From WTKG01 sp963735005 (GTDB lineage: Bacteria; Actinomycetota; Actinomycetes; Actinomycetales; Demequinaceae), in the NCBI GenBank assembly GCA_963735005.1, contig CAVTJA010000005.1, positions 424,739 to 488,738 on the forward strand: 64,000 nucleotides of DNA, written 5' to 3'. The position numbers and the translations under genes were made by a program. Below the pieces are notes generated by a model that saw nothing but the letters and a program-made list of their open reading frames with translations, did not search any database and had not been told where the DNA came from. Shown here piece after piece: positions 18,370-26,574 of the stretch (positions are counted from its first letter, which is position 1; every line of letters starts with the position of its first letter).

Positions 18370-20032
18370 GGTGACGCCCGGCCCCGCGGACAGGCTGTGC
18401 CCAGTCGCCGTCGACGTGAAAGAGGCGCACTCCCGGCGCGTCCAGCCAGTCGGCGATGAGCTGTTGTTCCTCAACGAGCGCGTCCGCGGGCGGTTCCGCG
18501 CGCGCGTCCTCGATCAGGGCGTTCGCGGCATCCCACAGTCCCGAGCGCGCGTGAGCGCTGCCCACGAGGCGCCCGCCTGCGACGGCGACGATGTCCCAAC
18601 CTCCGCCCACGGGGCGCGCCGCGACCAGCGCACACGCGCGCAGCGCGGCCAGCCGTTGCGACTCGGCGACGCCTCCTACGAGTGAGCCGAGGCCGTCGCG
18701 GAGTTCCGCCGCACGTTCGTACTCGAGGCGTTCGGCGAGGTCGGCGATTCGCGACGAGAGGCCGGTGACGACTGGCCCAAGGTCCTGCGTCAGGGCGTCG
18801 CGAAGTTCCGTGGCGGCCTTGTCGTAGCCGCTCGCCTCACCGGCTACGCACGGCGCGGAGCATTGGCCAAGGTCCTTGAGAAGGCACGCGCGGGCGCCGG
18901 CGCGAGGGGCTTTCGGTAGCCGCGGCGTGCACGTGCGCACCCCGCCGAGCGAGTGAAGCGCCTCGACGGCGTCCTGGGCGGCCCCGGCGCCGCGCATGGG
19001 ACCGACGGTGGCGTCGGTGCCAGTGGCGGAGCGCACGATGCTCAGTCGCGGGTAGGTCTCGTCGGTCACGCGGATCCACGCCGTTCGTTCCGGGCGGGCT
19101 GAGCGGCGGTTGTAGCGCGGCCGATGCTCGGCGATCAGCCGGAGCTCGAGCACGTTCGCCTCGAGTTCGGTGGAGGTGGGAAAGGCGTCCACGGCGACCG
19201 CGAGCTCGAGCATGTCGCGGATGCCGCGGCGCTGCTCGGCGGTGGTGAAGTACGACTTCACGCGCGAGCGCAGGTTCTTGGACGTGCCAACGTAGAGGCG
19301 TTCGCCACGCGGGCCGCGAAATACGTATGCGCCGGGGCGTGCAGGCACTTTGTCGGCCATGGTGGCCTTGCGCCGCAGCCGCTCGGGAATGGGGTTGCGC
19401 AGCGCAGCGAGGTCCGCCCGATGGGTGATGCCCCACGCGGCCATGCGCTCGAGCATTCCGTGCAGGATTTCGGACGTGGCGCGAGCGTCCTCGAGCGCGC
19501 GGTGGTTGGGCGTGACCCGAGTGCCGAACACCCGGGCCAGCGTGCTGAGCTTCTTGTTGGGCGCCTCTTCCTTGGTGGTGGCGCGCCTGGCGAGCGTGAC
19601 GGTGTCCACCACTTGGTTGCCCGGCCACCGGTACCCATGTTCGCGGCAGGCGGCCTTGAGGAAGCCGGTGTCGAACGGCGCGTTGTGCGCCACGAGCACG
19701 GCTTCGCCCAGGAATTCGAGGAACGACGGCAGCACCTGTTCGATTCGGGGTGCGCCGGTCACCATGGCGTGCGTGATGCCGGTGAGCGAGACGATCATGG
19801 GCGGGATGTCCATGCCCGGGTCGATGAGCGTCTGGAACTCGCCGATGACCTCGCCTCCGCGGGTCTTCACCGCGCCGATCTCGGTGATGCCGCACGTGCG
19901 GGCGGAAGCGCCGGTGGTCTCGAGGTCCACGACGACGAACGTGGTGGCCGACAGCGGCTCGCCGGCCTCGTCGAACGTGGGCTGGTAGTCCGCGGTGTCG
20001 ACGTCGGCCTCGAAGGCGGACGCTGTACTCAT
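18308..20032 (-). CDS. DEDDh exonuclease fused to a UvrC-like GIY-YIG domain
   Basis: 574 residues. The N-terminal DnaQ-type 3'-5' exonuclease has VVDLETTG (about 33-40), AHNAPFDTGFL and HRALEDARAT. The second part is UvrC/Cho-like: a GIY-YIG domain (PGAYVFRG...LYVGTSKNLRSRV), then a cysteine-bearing CLLKDLGQCSAPC segment and a UvrB-contact-like helix pair (LEYERAAELRD). The fusion is typical of actinomycetes (from memory Rv2191). A role in nucleotide excision repair is plausible but unproven. ATG 20032 has TAGGTT six bases upstream. Confidence 0.92.
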   Translation of the reverse strand: MSTASAFEADVDTADYQPTFDEAGEPLSATTFVVVDLETTGASARTCGITEIGAVKTRGGEVIGEFQTLIDPGMDIPPMIVSLTGITHAMVTGAPRIEQVLPSFLEFLGEAVLVAHNAPFDTGFLKAACREHGYRWPGNQVVDTVTLARRATTKEEAPNKKLSTLARVFGTRVTPNHRALEDARATSEILHGMLERMAAWGITHRADLAALRNPIPERLRRKATMADKVPARPGAYVFRGPRGERLYVGTSKNLRSRVKSYFTTAEQRRGIRDMLELAVAVDAFPTSTELEANVLELRLIAEHRPRYNRRSARPERTAWIRVTDETYPRLSIVRSATGTDATVGPMRGAGAAQDAVEALHSLGGVRTCTPRLPKAPRAGARACLLKDLGQCSAPCVAGEASGYDKAATELRDALTQDLGPVVTGLSSRIADLAERLEYERAAELRDGLGSLVGGVAESQRLAALRACALVAARPVGGGWDIVAVAGGRLVGSAHARSGLWDAANALIEDARAEPPADALVEEQQLIADWLDAPGVRLFHVDGDWAQPVRGAGRHLRWIDAIRADRGLVAEVERR

Positions 20033-20038
20033 GCCCCG

Positions 20039-20044
20039 AACCTA
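20039..20044 (-). promoter_or_regulatory. -10 hexamer of the exonuclease-UvrC gene
   Basis: TAGGTT on the minus strand, six bases before ATG 20032; leaderless spacing. Confidence 0.5.
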
Positions 20045-20091
20045 CGCCAGGCTTCCGACACGGCGGCCGTGGCAATGTCAGACCCTGGCCG

Positions 20092-20097
20092 TAGCGT
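20092..20097 (+). promoter_or_regulatory. -10 hexamer of the Cys-rich small protein gene
   Basis: TAGCGT, six bases before ATG 20104; no Shine-Dalgarno between them. Confidence 0.45.
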
Positions 20098-20103
20098 CGA
20101 ACC

Positions 20104-20322
20104 ATGATCATCGATTGCGATACGTGCACAGTCCGCGGCGACGCCTGCGGCGACTGCGTTGTCTCGTTCCTGACTATCCCGGTGCGCGCCGGCGTGGGCG
20201 ATCCCGCCGACGCCTCGGACGCCCACCGCGAAGTCGCGATGGACCGGGACCAGCGTCGGGCCGTGGCGGCGCTCGCCGCCGGTGGGCTGGTGCCGCCGTT
20301 GCGTCACGCGCGCGGGGCCTAG
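20104..20322 (+). CDS. Small Cys-rich conserved protein
   Basis: 72 residues with a dense cysteine cluster at the N-terminus (CDTCTVRGDACGDC, residues 5-18), possibly a metal or redox site, and a helical C-terminal half ending in GLVPPLR. I recall similar short proteins in many actinomycetes, with no assigned function. Leaderless-type start. It lies between the divergent exonuclease gene and the convergent acyl-CoA synthetase gene. Confidence 0.75.
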   Translation: MIIDCDTCTVRGDACGDCVVSFLTIPVRAGVGDPADASDAHREVAMDRDQRRAVAALAAGGLVPPLRHARGA

Positions 20323-20341
20323 TCTCTGCCGCGGGCGGGCG

Positions 20342-22144
20342 CTACTTGCGTGCCGCGGCCGTGGCGTAGAGCGCGTCGACGTCTCCCGCGAAGTCCTTCA
20401 GCACCTGGGTGCGCTTGAGCTTCATCGACGGGGTGACGTGACCGCTCATCACCGACCACTCCTCGGCGAGAACCTCGTACTTGCGGATCGACTCAGCGCG
20501 CGACACGGCCCCGTTCGCCGATTCGATCGCCTCGTCAAGCGCGTCGCGAACCTTCGGGTGCGCTATCGCGTCCTCCATCGACATCGGCTCGAGTCCGTTC
20601 GCCTCGAGCCATCCGGGCAGGGCCTCAGGGTCGAGCGTGAGCAGCGCGCCAATGAACGGCTTGGCGTCGCCAACCACCACGCATTGAGACACCAGCGGGT
20701 GCGCGCGCACGCGATCCTCAAGCACTGCGGGCGCGACGTTCTTGCCGCCAGCAGTGACGATGATCTCCTTCTTGCGGCCGGTGATCGACAGGTAGCCGTC
20801 GGCGTCGATGCTTCCGAGGTCGCCGGTGTGTAGCCACCCCTTCTTGACCGCCTCCGCGGTGGCCTCGGGGTTGTGGTGGTAGCCGTCGAACAGCACCTCG
20901 CCGCGCATGAGCACCTCGCCGTCTGGCGCAATCTTGCACTCGATCCCGCTGAGGGGCAGGCCCACCGTGCCGATTCTCGCCCTGCCCACCCGGTTCACGT
21001 GCGATGCCGCGGTGGTCTCGGTGAGCCCGTAGCCCTCCAGGACCTCGAGGCCGAGCCCGCGATAGAAGTGGCCAAGCCGCGCGCCCAGCGGCGCCGAGCC
21101 AGAGATGGCGTGCTGTGCCGCGCCGCCGAGCACCGCACGGATCTTCTTGAGGACGAGGGCATCGGCGATGCGGTGCTTGACCTTGAGCGCGGCCCCAGGG
21201 CCGTCGGGGGTATCGAGCGACTCCGAGTACTCGATCGACTGCTTGGCGGCCCAATTGAAAATCTTGCCCTTGCCGCCCGCCGTCGCCTTGGTCTCCGCCG
21301 AGTTGTAGATCTTCTCGAACACGCGCGGCGCCGCCAGCACGAACGTGGGCTTGAAGGAGCTCATGTTCGCCACCAACTTGGTGACGTCCGGCGCATAGCC
21401 AAGGTGCACGCCCTCGGCGACGCACACGACCTCGATCACGCGCGCGAGCGAGTGCGCGAGCGTAAGGAACATCAACGTGCTTGCACCCGGAGCACAGAGG
21501 ATCTCGGGGAGCTCCGGCGGCACGTGCAGCGCGTGGTGAAGCAAGTTGGCGTGCGTCAGGCGCACCCCCTTGGGGCGGCCCGTCGTGCCCGAGGTGTAGA
21601 CGATCGTGGCAAGGTCGCCCGGCTTGGACAGCTTCTTGCGGGCGGCGAGGTCGACCTCGGACGCTTTGGCGCCGTCCTTGGCGAGGGTGTCGAGGGCGCC
21701 CTGGTCGATGACCATCACCTTCGTGATGGGGGACTGGCCCTTGGCGACCTTCTCGACGAGCGCCTTCAGGTCCGCGGATTCGACGATCACCAGGCTGATA
21801 CCGGCGTCTGACGTAATCCAGTCCACCTGCTCGGCGGAGCTGGTGTCGTAGATCGGCACAGGGATCGCACCTGCGGCCCAGCACGCGAAGTCGAGGATGG
21901 TCCACTCGTACCGCGTGCGCGACATAATGCCCACTCGATCTTTGGGCTTGACCCCGTTTGCGATGAGGCCGCGCGCGACGGCGTCGACCATTTCTTGGAC
22001 CTGGGACGCGGTGATCCCGTGCCAGGTGTCCGGGTCTGCCGTCTTGGTGTGGGACAAGACGACCCGGTCGCCGAATGTGGACCAGGCGTTGTCCACGAGA
22101 GCAGACAAATTCTTGGGCTTTGCTGGCTCGCGCTTCGCGTTCAT
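20342..22144 (-). CDS. Long-chain fatty acyl-CoA synthetase (FadD15-like)
   Basis: Activates fatty acids with ATP and CoA through an acyl-adenylate. It has 600 residues of the AMP-binding superfamily: the P-loop-like IVYTSGTTGRPKGV, GYGLTETTA, YHHNPEAT...GWLHTGDLG and the GRKKEIIVTAGGKNV hinge with its conserved Lys region. ATG 22144 (MNAKRE) is preferred to ATG 22156 because GGAG lies at a proper distance before it. From memory Rv2187 (fadD15) occupies the same neighbourhood. The glucokinase gene is divergent. Confidence 0.93.
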   Translation of the reverse strand: MNAKREPAKPKNLSALVDNAWSTFGDRVVLSHTKTADPDTWHGITASQVQEMVDAVARGLIANGVKPKDRVGIMSRTRYEWTILDFACWAAGAIPVPIYDTSSAEQVDWITSDAGISLVIVESADLKALVEKVAKGQSPITKVMVIDQGALDTLAKDGAKASEVDLAARKKLSKPGDLATIVYTSGTTGRPKGVRLTHANLLHHALHVPPELPEILCAPGASTLMFLTLAHSLARVIEVVCVAEGVHLGYAPDVTKLVANMSSFKPTFVLAAPRVFEKIYNSAETKATAGGKGKIFNWAAKQSIEYSESLDTPDGPGAALKVKHRIADALVLKKIRAVLGGAAQHAISGSAPLGARLGHFYRGLGLEVLEGYGLTETTAASHVNRVGRARIGTVGLPLSGIECKIAPDGEVLMRGEVLFDGYHHNPEATAEAVKKGWLHTGDLGSIDADGYLSITGRKKEIIVTAGGKNVAPAVLEDRVRAHPLVSQCVVVGDAKPFIGALLTLDPEALPGWLEANGLEPMSMEDAIAHPKVRDALDEAIESANGAVSRAESIRKYEVLAEEWSVMSGHVTPSMKLKRTQVLKDFAGDVDALYATAAARK

Positions 22145-22226
22145 CGTTGTCTCCATTGGCAATCGACCGGTGTTGGTCACGATACCCTTTTGGGGCCTGC
22201 TCGGGAACGGTGAAACGGGGTGACTG

Positions 22227-23192
22227 ATGTACGCGGTTGGCGTTGACATTGGCGGCACCAAGATCGCCGCTGGAGTCGTTGACGACGCCGGGGCCATCGT
22301 CGCCAAGGCGCGTCGCAAGACCGACGCCCGCGACGCGGCGAGCATCGACCAGGCGGTTGCCGAGGTCGTCGCGGAGTTCGCGAAGGAATATGAATTCGAT
22401 TCGGTGGGCCTCGCAGCCGCCGGTTTTGTCAGCTCCGACCGCGAGACCGTCATCTTTGGCCCCAACATCGCCGCCTGGCGCGACTACCCGCTGGCGCAGA
22501 AAGTGCGCGACGCCATCGGCCGCCCGCTCACCGTCGTCGTCGAGAACGACGGCAACGCCGCCGGGTACGGCGAATTCCTGCACGGCGCGGGCCTCGACAC
22601 GACAACGATGGTGATGATCACGGTCGGCACGGGCATTGGCGCGGCGATTGTGATCGACGGGCAGCTCGTGCGCGGCGCGTATGGATTCGCCGCAGAGCTT
22701 GGGCACATGCGCGTCGTGCCAGACGGCCACCTGTGCGGTTGCGGTCACCGCGGCTGCTGGGAACAGTACGCGTCCGGCTCGGCGCTGGTCCGCGAGGCGA
22801 AGGCGCAAGCCATCAACAACGTTGACCGCGCGGGAGCGATTTTGGCCGAGGCCGGGGGCGACGCCGCCGACATCACCGGCCCACACGTGACCGCGGCCGC
22901 CGCCGCTGGCGACCCGCTCGCGATCACGCTGCTGGGCGAACTCGGCACCTGGATTGGCGAGGGTTGCGCGTCTCTCGCAGCGATCTTCGACCCGGAACTG
23001 TTCGTCGTTGGAGGCGGCGTGGTGGCCGCGGGCGACATGCTGCTCGCCCCCGCGCGCGAGGCATACACGCGGGCGTTGCCCGCCCAGGCGTATCGCACCG
23101 AGGCGCCTATCGTCGCTGCAGCGATGGGCAACGACGCCGGTATCGTGGGAGCCGCAGCGCTCGCCCGCGCGCCTTTCGAAGACGCGCAATAG
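22227..23192 (+). CDS. ROK-family glucokinase
   Basis: A 321-residue sugar kinase with the ATP-binding start AVGVDIGGTKIAAG, the substrate-binding motif VENDGNAAGYGE, GTGIGAAIV, the ROK signature with its zinc site (ELGHMRV...CGCGHRGCWEQYASG) and the late GGGVVAAGD motif. Glucose is the likely substrate by similarity to actinobacterial Glk; other hexoses cannot be excluded. It probably feeds the phosphofructokinase encoded 800 bases downstream. Confidence 0.92.
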   Translation: MYAVGVDIGGTKIAAGVVDDAGAIVAKARRKTDARDAASIDQAVAEVVAEFAKEYEFDSVGLAAAGFVSSDRETVIFGPNIAAWRDYPLAQKVRDAIGRPLTVVVENDGNAAGYGEFLHGAGLDTTTMVMITVGTGIGAAIVIDGQLVRGAYGFAAELGHMRVVPDGHLCGCGHRGCWEQYASGSALVREAKAQAINNVDRAGAILAEAGGDAADITGPHVTAAAAAGDPLAITLLGELGTWIGEGCASLAAIFDPELFVVGGGVVAAGDMLLAPAREAYTRALPAQAYRTEAPIVAAAMGNDAGIVGAAALARAPFEDAQ

Positions 23193-23239
23193 GCCCCGCG
23201 AAAATAGCGGGCTAGGTTAGAAGCCATAGGGGAGGCCTC

Positions 23240-23953
23240 GTGTACAAATTCTTCAAGTACGTCCTGCTTGGACCTGGTCTCAAGGTCGTGTATCGACCGT
23301 GGTCCAAGGGTCTGCGGAACGTGCCGAAGAAGGGCGGCGCCATCCTCGCCTCCAACCACCTGTCGTTCTCCGACTCGATCTTCCTGCCGCTCGTGATGAA
23401 GCGGAAGGTCGTCTTCCTTGGCAAGGCCGAGTACTTCACCGGCAAGGGCATCAAGGGCGCAGCGGTGCGCGCATTCATGGCCGGCGTGGGGACCATTCCG
23501 GTATATCGCGGGGGCGGACGCGCCTCCGAGGCGGCGCTGCGCACTGGCCTACAGGTACTCGCCAACGGCGAACTGCTTGGCATCTACCCCGAGGGCACGC
23601 GCAGCCCCGACGGCCGGCTCTACCGTGGCAAGACGGGCGTGGCGCGGCTCGCCATCGAGTCCGGCGTCCCCGTGCTGCCGGTCGCGATGATCGACACGAA
23701 CATCGCCCAGCCCATCGGCAAGCGCGTCCCGTCGCGCCACCAGACCGGCGTGAAGATCGGCAAGCCGCTCACGTTTGGGCACCTTGCGGGCAAGCAGGAG
23801 GACCGCGACACGCTCCGCGAGGTCACCGACACGATCATGCGCGCGATCGCAGAGCTCTCCGGCCAGGACTACGTTTCCCGCGACGCCGCGGCCGTCAAGC
23901 GCGAGCTTGACCGCGAGGCGAAGGGCGAGTGGGAAGGCGAACTGGGGGACTAA
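23240..23953 (+). CDS. 1-acyl-sn-glycerol-3-phosphate acyltransferase (PlsC family)
   Basis: A 237-residue acyltransferase of phospholipid synthesis. It has the catalytic NHLSFSD (H-X4-D, about residue 40), the substrate-binding block YPEGTRSPDG, and a VPVLPVAM region. GTG 23240 is preceded by AGGGGAGG. From memory the M. tuberculosis counterpart Rv2182c sits near fadD15 as well. Together with the acyl-CoA synthetase it suggests a lipid module interleaved with sugar kinases. Confidence 0.92.
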   Translation: MYKFFKYVLLGPGLKVVYRPWSKGLRNVPKKGGAILASNHLSFSDSIFLPLVMKRKVVFLGKAEYFTGKGIKGAAVRAFMAGVGTIPVYRGGGRASEAALRTGLQVLANGELLGIYPEGTRSPDGRLYRGKTGVARLAIESGVPVLPVAMIDTNIAQPIGKRVPSRHQTGVKIGKPLTFGHLAGKQEDRDTLREVTDTIMRAIAELSGQDYVSRDAAAVKRELDREAKGEWEGELGD

Positions 23954-23972
23954 CGCCCGGTTCAGCGCTCGC

Positions 23973-23995
23973 GTGCCCACCCCTAGAATGGGCAC
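23973..23995 (+). promoter_or_regulatory. Inverted repeat spanning the -10 box of the pfk-aroG operon
   Basis: GTGCCCA (23973-23979) and TGGGCAC (23989-23995) flank a TAGAAT hexamer at 23984-23989. The arrangement suits a repressor operator placed over the promoter, or a short hairpin. No T-tract follows, so a plsC terminator is less likely. Confidence 0.45.
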
Positions 23996-24025
23996 GACTC
24001 GCCCGCAATACCCGAAAGGTTTGAG

Positions 24026-25228
24026 ATGACTGTCCGTCGCGTCGCCCTGCTCACCGCCGGTGGCTTTGCCCCGTGCCTGTCCTCCGCGGTCGGTGGACTC
24101 ATTGGGCGCTACACCGAAATCGCGCCAGAGATCGAGATCATCGCGTACCAGCACGGCTACCACGGCCTCCTTACGGGCAACAAGATCGTGATCGGCGACG
24201 ACGTTCGCGAGGCGGCCGGCGTCCTCCACGAATTCGGCGGCAGCCCCATCGGCAACTCGCGCGTGAAGCTCACCAACGTGGCGGATTGCGTCAAGCGCGG
24301 CCTCGTCAAGGAGGGTCAGGACCCGCTGGCCGTCGCCGCGGACCAACTCAAGGCAGACGGCGTGGACGTGCTGCACACGATCGGCGGCGACGACACCAAC
24401 ACGACCGCGGCCGACCTCGCCGCGTACCTCGAGAACAACGGCTACAACCTCACGGTGGTTGGCCTGCCCAAGACCATCGACAACGACGTGATCCCTATTC
24501 GCCAGAGCCTTGGCGCCTGGAGCGCGGCCGAGCAGGCTAGCGTCTTCGCCCAGAACGTCATCGGTGAACACCGCAGCTCGCCGCGCATGCTGATCGTGCA
24601 CGAGGTCATGGGCCGCCACTGTGGTTGGCTGACCGCAGCGTCCGCGGCCAAGTACCGCACGTGGCTCGACACCCAGGATTGGGTTCCGGGGATCGGCCTG
24701 ACCAAGGCGCGTTGGGACGTGCACGGCGTGTACGTGCCCGAGCAAAAGATCGACCTTGACGCCGAGGCCGTGCGCCTGAAGAAGATCATGGACGATCAAG
24801 GCAACGTCAACATTTTCCTGTCCGAGGGCGCGGGGGTTCCCGAGATCGTCGCCGAGATCGAGGAGGCCGGCGGAGAGGTCAAGCGCGACCCCTTCGGCCA
24901 CGTCATGCTCGACACCATCAACCCTGGCGCCTGGTTCGCCAAGCAGTTCGCCGAGCGCATCGGCGCCGAGAAGGTCATGGTCCAGAAGTCGGGCTACTTC
25001 TCGCGTTCCGCGCGCGCGAACGCGCAGGACCTGCGCCTCATCAAGTCCATGACGGACTTCGCGGTTGAGTCCGCCCTCAAGGGCGAGTCCGGCGTTGTCG
25101 GCCATGACGAGGAGGACGGCGGCCGTCTGAAGGCGATCGCCTTCCCGCGCATCGCCGGCGGCAAGCCGTTCGACACGTCGGTGCCGTGGTTCGGGGAGAT
25201 GTTGACGGAGATCGGCCAGGCGCCATGA
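24026..25228 (+). CDS. pfp: Phosphofructokinase, pyrophosphate-dependent type
   Basis: 400 residues of the PfkA family. Two diagnostic positions point to PPi rather than ATP as phosphoryl donor: GGDDTN, where ATP enzymes have GGDG, and PKTIDND, where ATP enzymes have PGTIDND. The reaction is therefore probably reversible. The MGRHCGWL substrate motif is present. GAAAGG precedes ATG 24026. Its stop overlaps the start of the DAHP synthase gene (ATGA), so the two are translationally coupled, linking glycolytic flux to erythrose-4-phosphate/PEP use. Confidence 0.93.
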   Translation: MTVRRVALLTAGGFAPCLSSAVGGLIGRYTEIAPEIEIIAYQHGYHGLLTGNKIVIGDDVREAAGVLHEFGGSPIGNSRVKLTNVADCVKRGLVKEGQDPLAVAADQLKADGVDVLHTIGGDDTNTTAADLAAYLENNGYNLTVVGLPKTIDNDVIPIRQSLGAWSAAEQASVFAQNVIGEHRSSPRMLIVHEVMGRHCGWLTAASAAKYRTWLDTQDWVPGIGLTKARWDVHGVYVPEQKIDLDAEAVRLKKIMDDQGNVNIFLSEGAGVPEIVAEIEEAGGEVKRDPFGHVMLDTINPGAWFAKQFAERIGAEKVMVQKSGYFSRSARANAQDLRLIKSMTDFAVESALKGESGVVGHDEEDGGRLKAIAFPRIAGGKPFDTSVPWFGEMLTEIGQAP

Positions 25229-26574
25229 CCTCACTCGACGCGAAGCTCCAGGCGGCCGGGGTTAACTCGTACACGACGTGCGAGGCGAAGCAGCAGCCCG
25301 AATGGCCCGATGCCGACGCGCTCAAGGCCGCGGTCGCCAAGTTGCGAAGCGTCCCGCCTTTGGTGTTCGCGGGCGAGGCCGACCAGCTGCGCGAGCGGCT
25401 CGCCGACGCTGGCCGCGGCGAGGCGTTTGTGCTCGTCGGCGGGGATTGCGCCGAGACGTTCGCCGAGGTGACCGCGGACCGCATCCGCAACAAGATCAAG
25501 ACGATCCTGCAGATGGCCGTGGTCCTTACCTACGGCGCGAGCATGCCCGTCATCAAGATCGGCCGCATGGCCGGGCAGTACGCCAAGCCGAGGTCGTCGA
25601 ACGACGAGACACGCGACGGCGTGACGCTTCCAGCGTTCCGCGGGGACATCATCAACTCGTTCGAGTTCACGGAGGAGTCCCGCACCCCCAACCCGCAGCG
25701 GATGGTGGACGCGTACCACGCGAGTGCCTCCACGCTGAATTTGATCCGCGCGTTCACGCAGGGCGGCTTTGCCGACCTCAGGCGCGTGCACGAGTGGAAC
25801 AAGGGCTTCACCGGCAACCCGGCGTACGCCCGCTACGAGCAGACCGCCGCCGAGATCGATCGCGCCGTGCGCTTCATGGGCGCGGCAGGCGGCGACTTCG
25901 ACGCGCTGCGTACCGTGGAGTTCTTCGCGAGCCATGAGGCCCTGCTGCTCGACTACGAGGCGGCCCTCACGCGCATCGACTCGCGCACGGGAGACCCGTA
26001 CGACTGTTCAGGCCACTTCCTGTGGATCGGCGAGCGCACGCGCCAGCTCGACGGCGCCCACGTGGAGTTCATGTCCAAGCTGACAAACCCCATCGGCGTC
26101 AAGCTTGGCCCAGCGGCCACGCCCGAGGACGTCAAACAGCTCATCGACAAGCTCAACCCTGGGGCCATTCCGGGGCGCCTCACGTTCGTGGCGCGCATGG
26201 GCGCCGACAAGGTGCGCGACGGCCTCCCGCCGCTCATCCAGGCGGCGCAGGAGACCGGCTCACCCGTGACGTGGCTGTCGGACCCGATGCACGGCAACAC
26301 CTTTACGTCCGAGTCCGGCTACAAGACCCGCCGCTTCGAGACCCTGCTTGACGAGGTGCGCGGCTTCTTCGAGGTGCACCGTGGCCTCGGCACGGTTCCC
26401 GGTGGCATGTTGGTGGAGCTCACCGGCGACGACGTCACCGAGATCATGGGCGGCACCGAGGAGATCGACGACGAGGGCCTCAAGCGCCGTTACGAGACGC
26501 TCGTTGACCCCCGGCTCAACCACCAGCAGTCGCTCGAGATGGCCTTCCAGGTCGCCGAGCTGCTGGCGGGCTAG
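25225..26574 (+). CDS. aroG: 3-deoxy-7-phosphoheptulonate synthase, class II
   Basis: Joins PEP and erythrose 4-phosphate in the first step of the shikimate pathway. 449 residues of the plant-like class II type: GGDCAETF (metal-site Cys), KPRSS, GHFLWIGERT, KLGP and WLSDPMHGNT. ATG 25225 overlaps the pfp stop by four bases; the longer frame from 25186 lies inside pfp. Its stop codon shares the tetranucleotide CTAG with that of the convergent kinase gene. From memory Rv2178c (aroG) is likewise near pknL. Confidence 0.96.
   Translation: MTSLDAKLQAAGVNSYTTCEAKQQPEWPDADALKAAVAKLRSVPPLVFAGEADQLRERLADAGRGEAFVLVGGDCAETFAEVTADRIRNKIKTILQMAVVLTYGASMPVIKIGRMAGQYAKPRSSNDETRDGVTLPAFRGDIINSFEFTEESRTPNPQRMVDAYHASASTLNLIRAFTQGGFADLRRVHEWNKGFTGNPAYARYEQTAAEIDRAVRFMGAAGGDFDALRTVEFFASHEALLLDYEAALTRIDSRTGDPYDCSGHFLWIGERTRQLDGAHVEFMSKLTNPIGVKLGPAATPEDVKQLIDKLNPGAIPGRLTFVARMGADKVRDGLPPLIQAAQETGSPVTWLSDPMHGNTFTSESGYKTRRFETLLDEVRGFFEVHRGLGTVPGGMLVELTGDDVTEIMGGTEEIDDEGLKRRYETLVDPRLNHQQSLEMAFQVAELLAG

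Noticed and set aside
20718..23189. Very long antisense frame (over 800 codons) opposite the glucokinase gene and in an alternate frame of the acyl-CoA synthetase
   Set aside because: Arg/Gly/His-rich translation with no domain; a by-product of high G+C with few stops. Both true genes show full family motifs.
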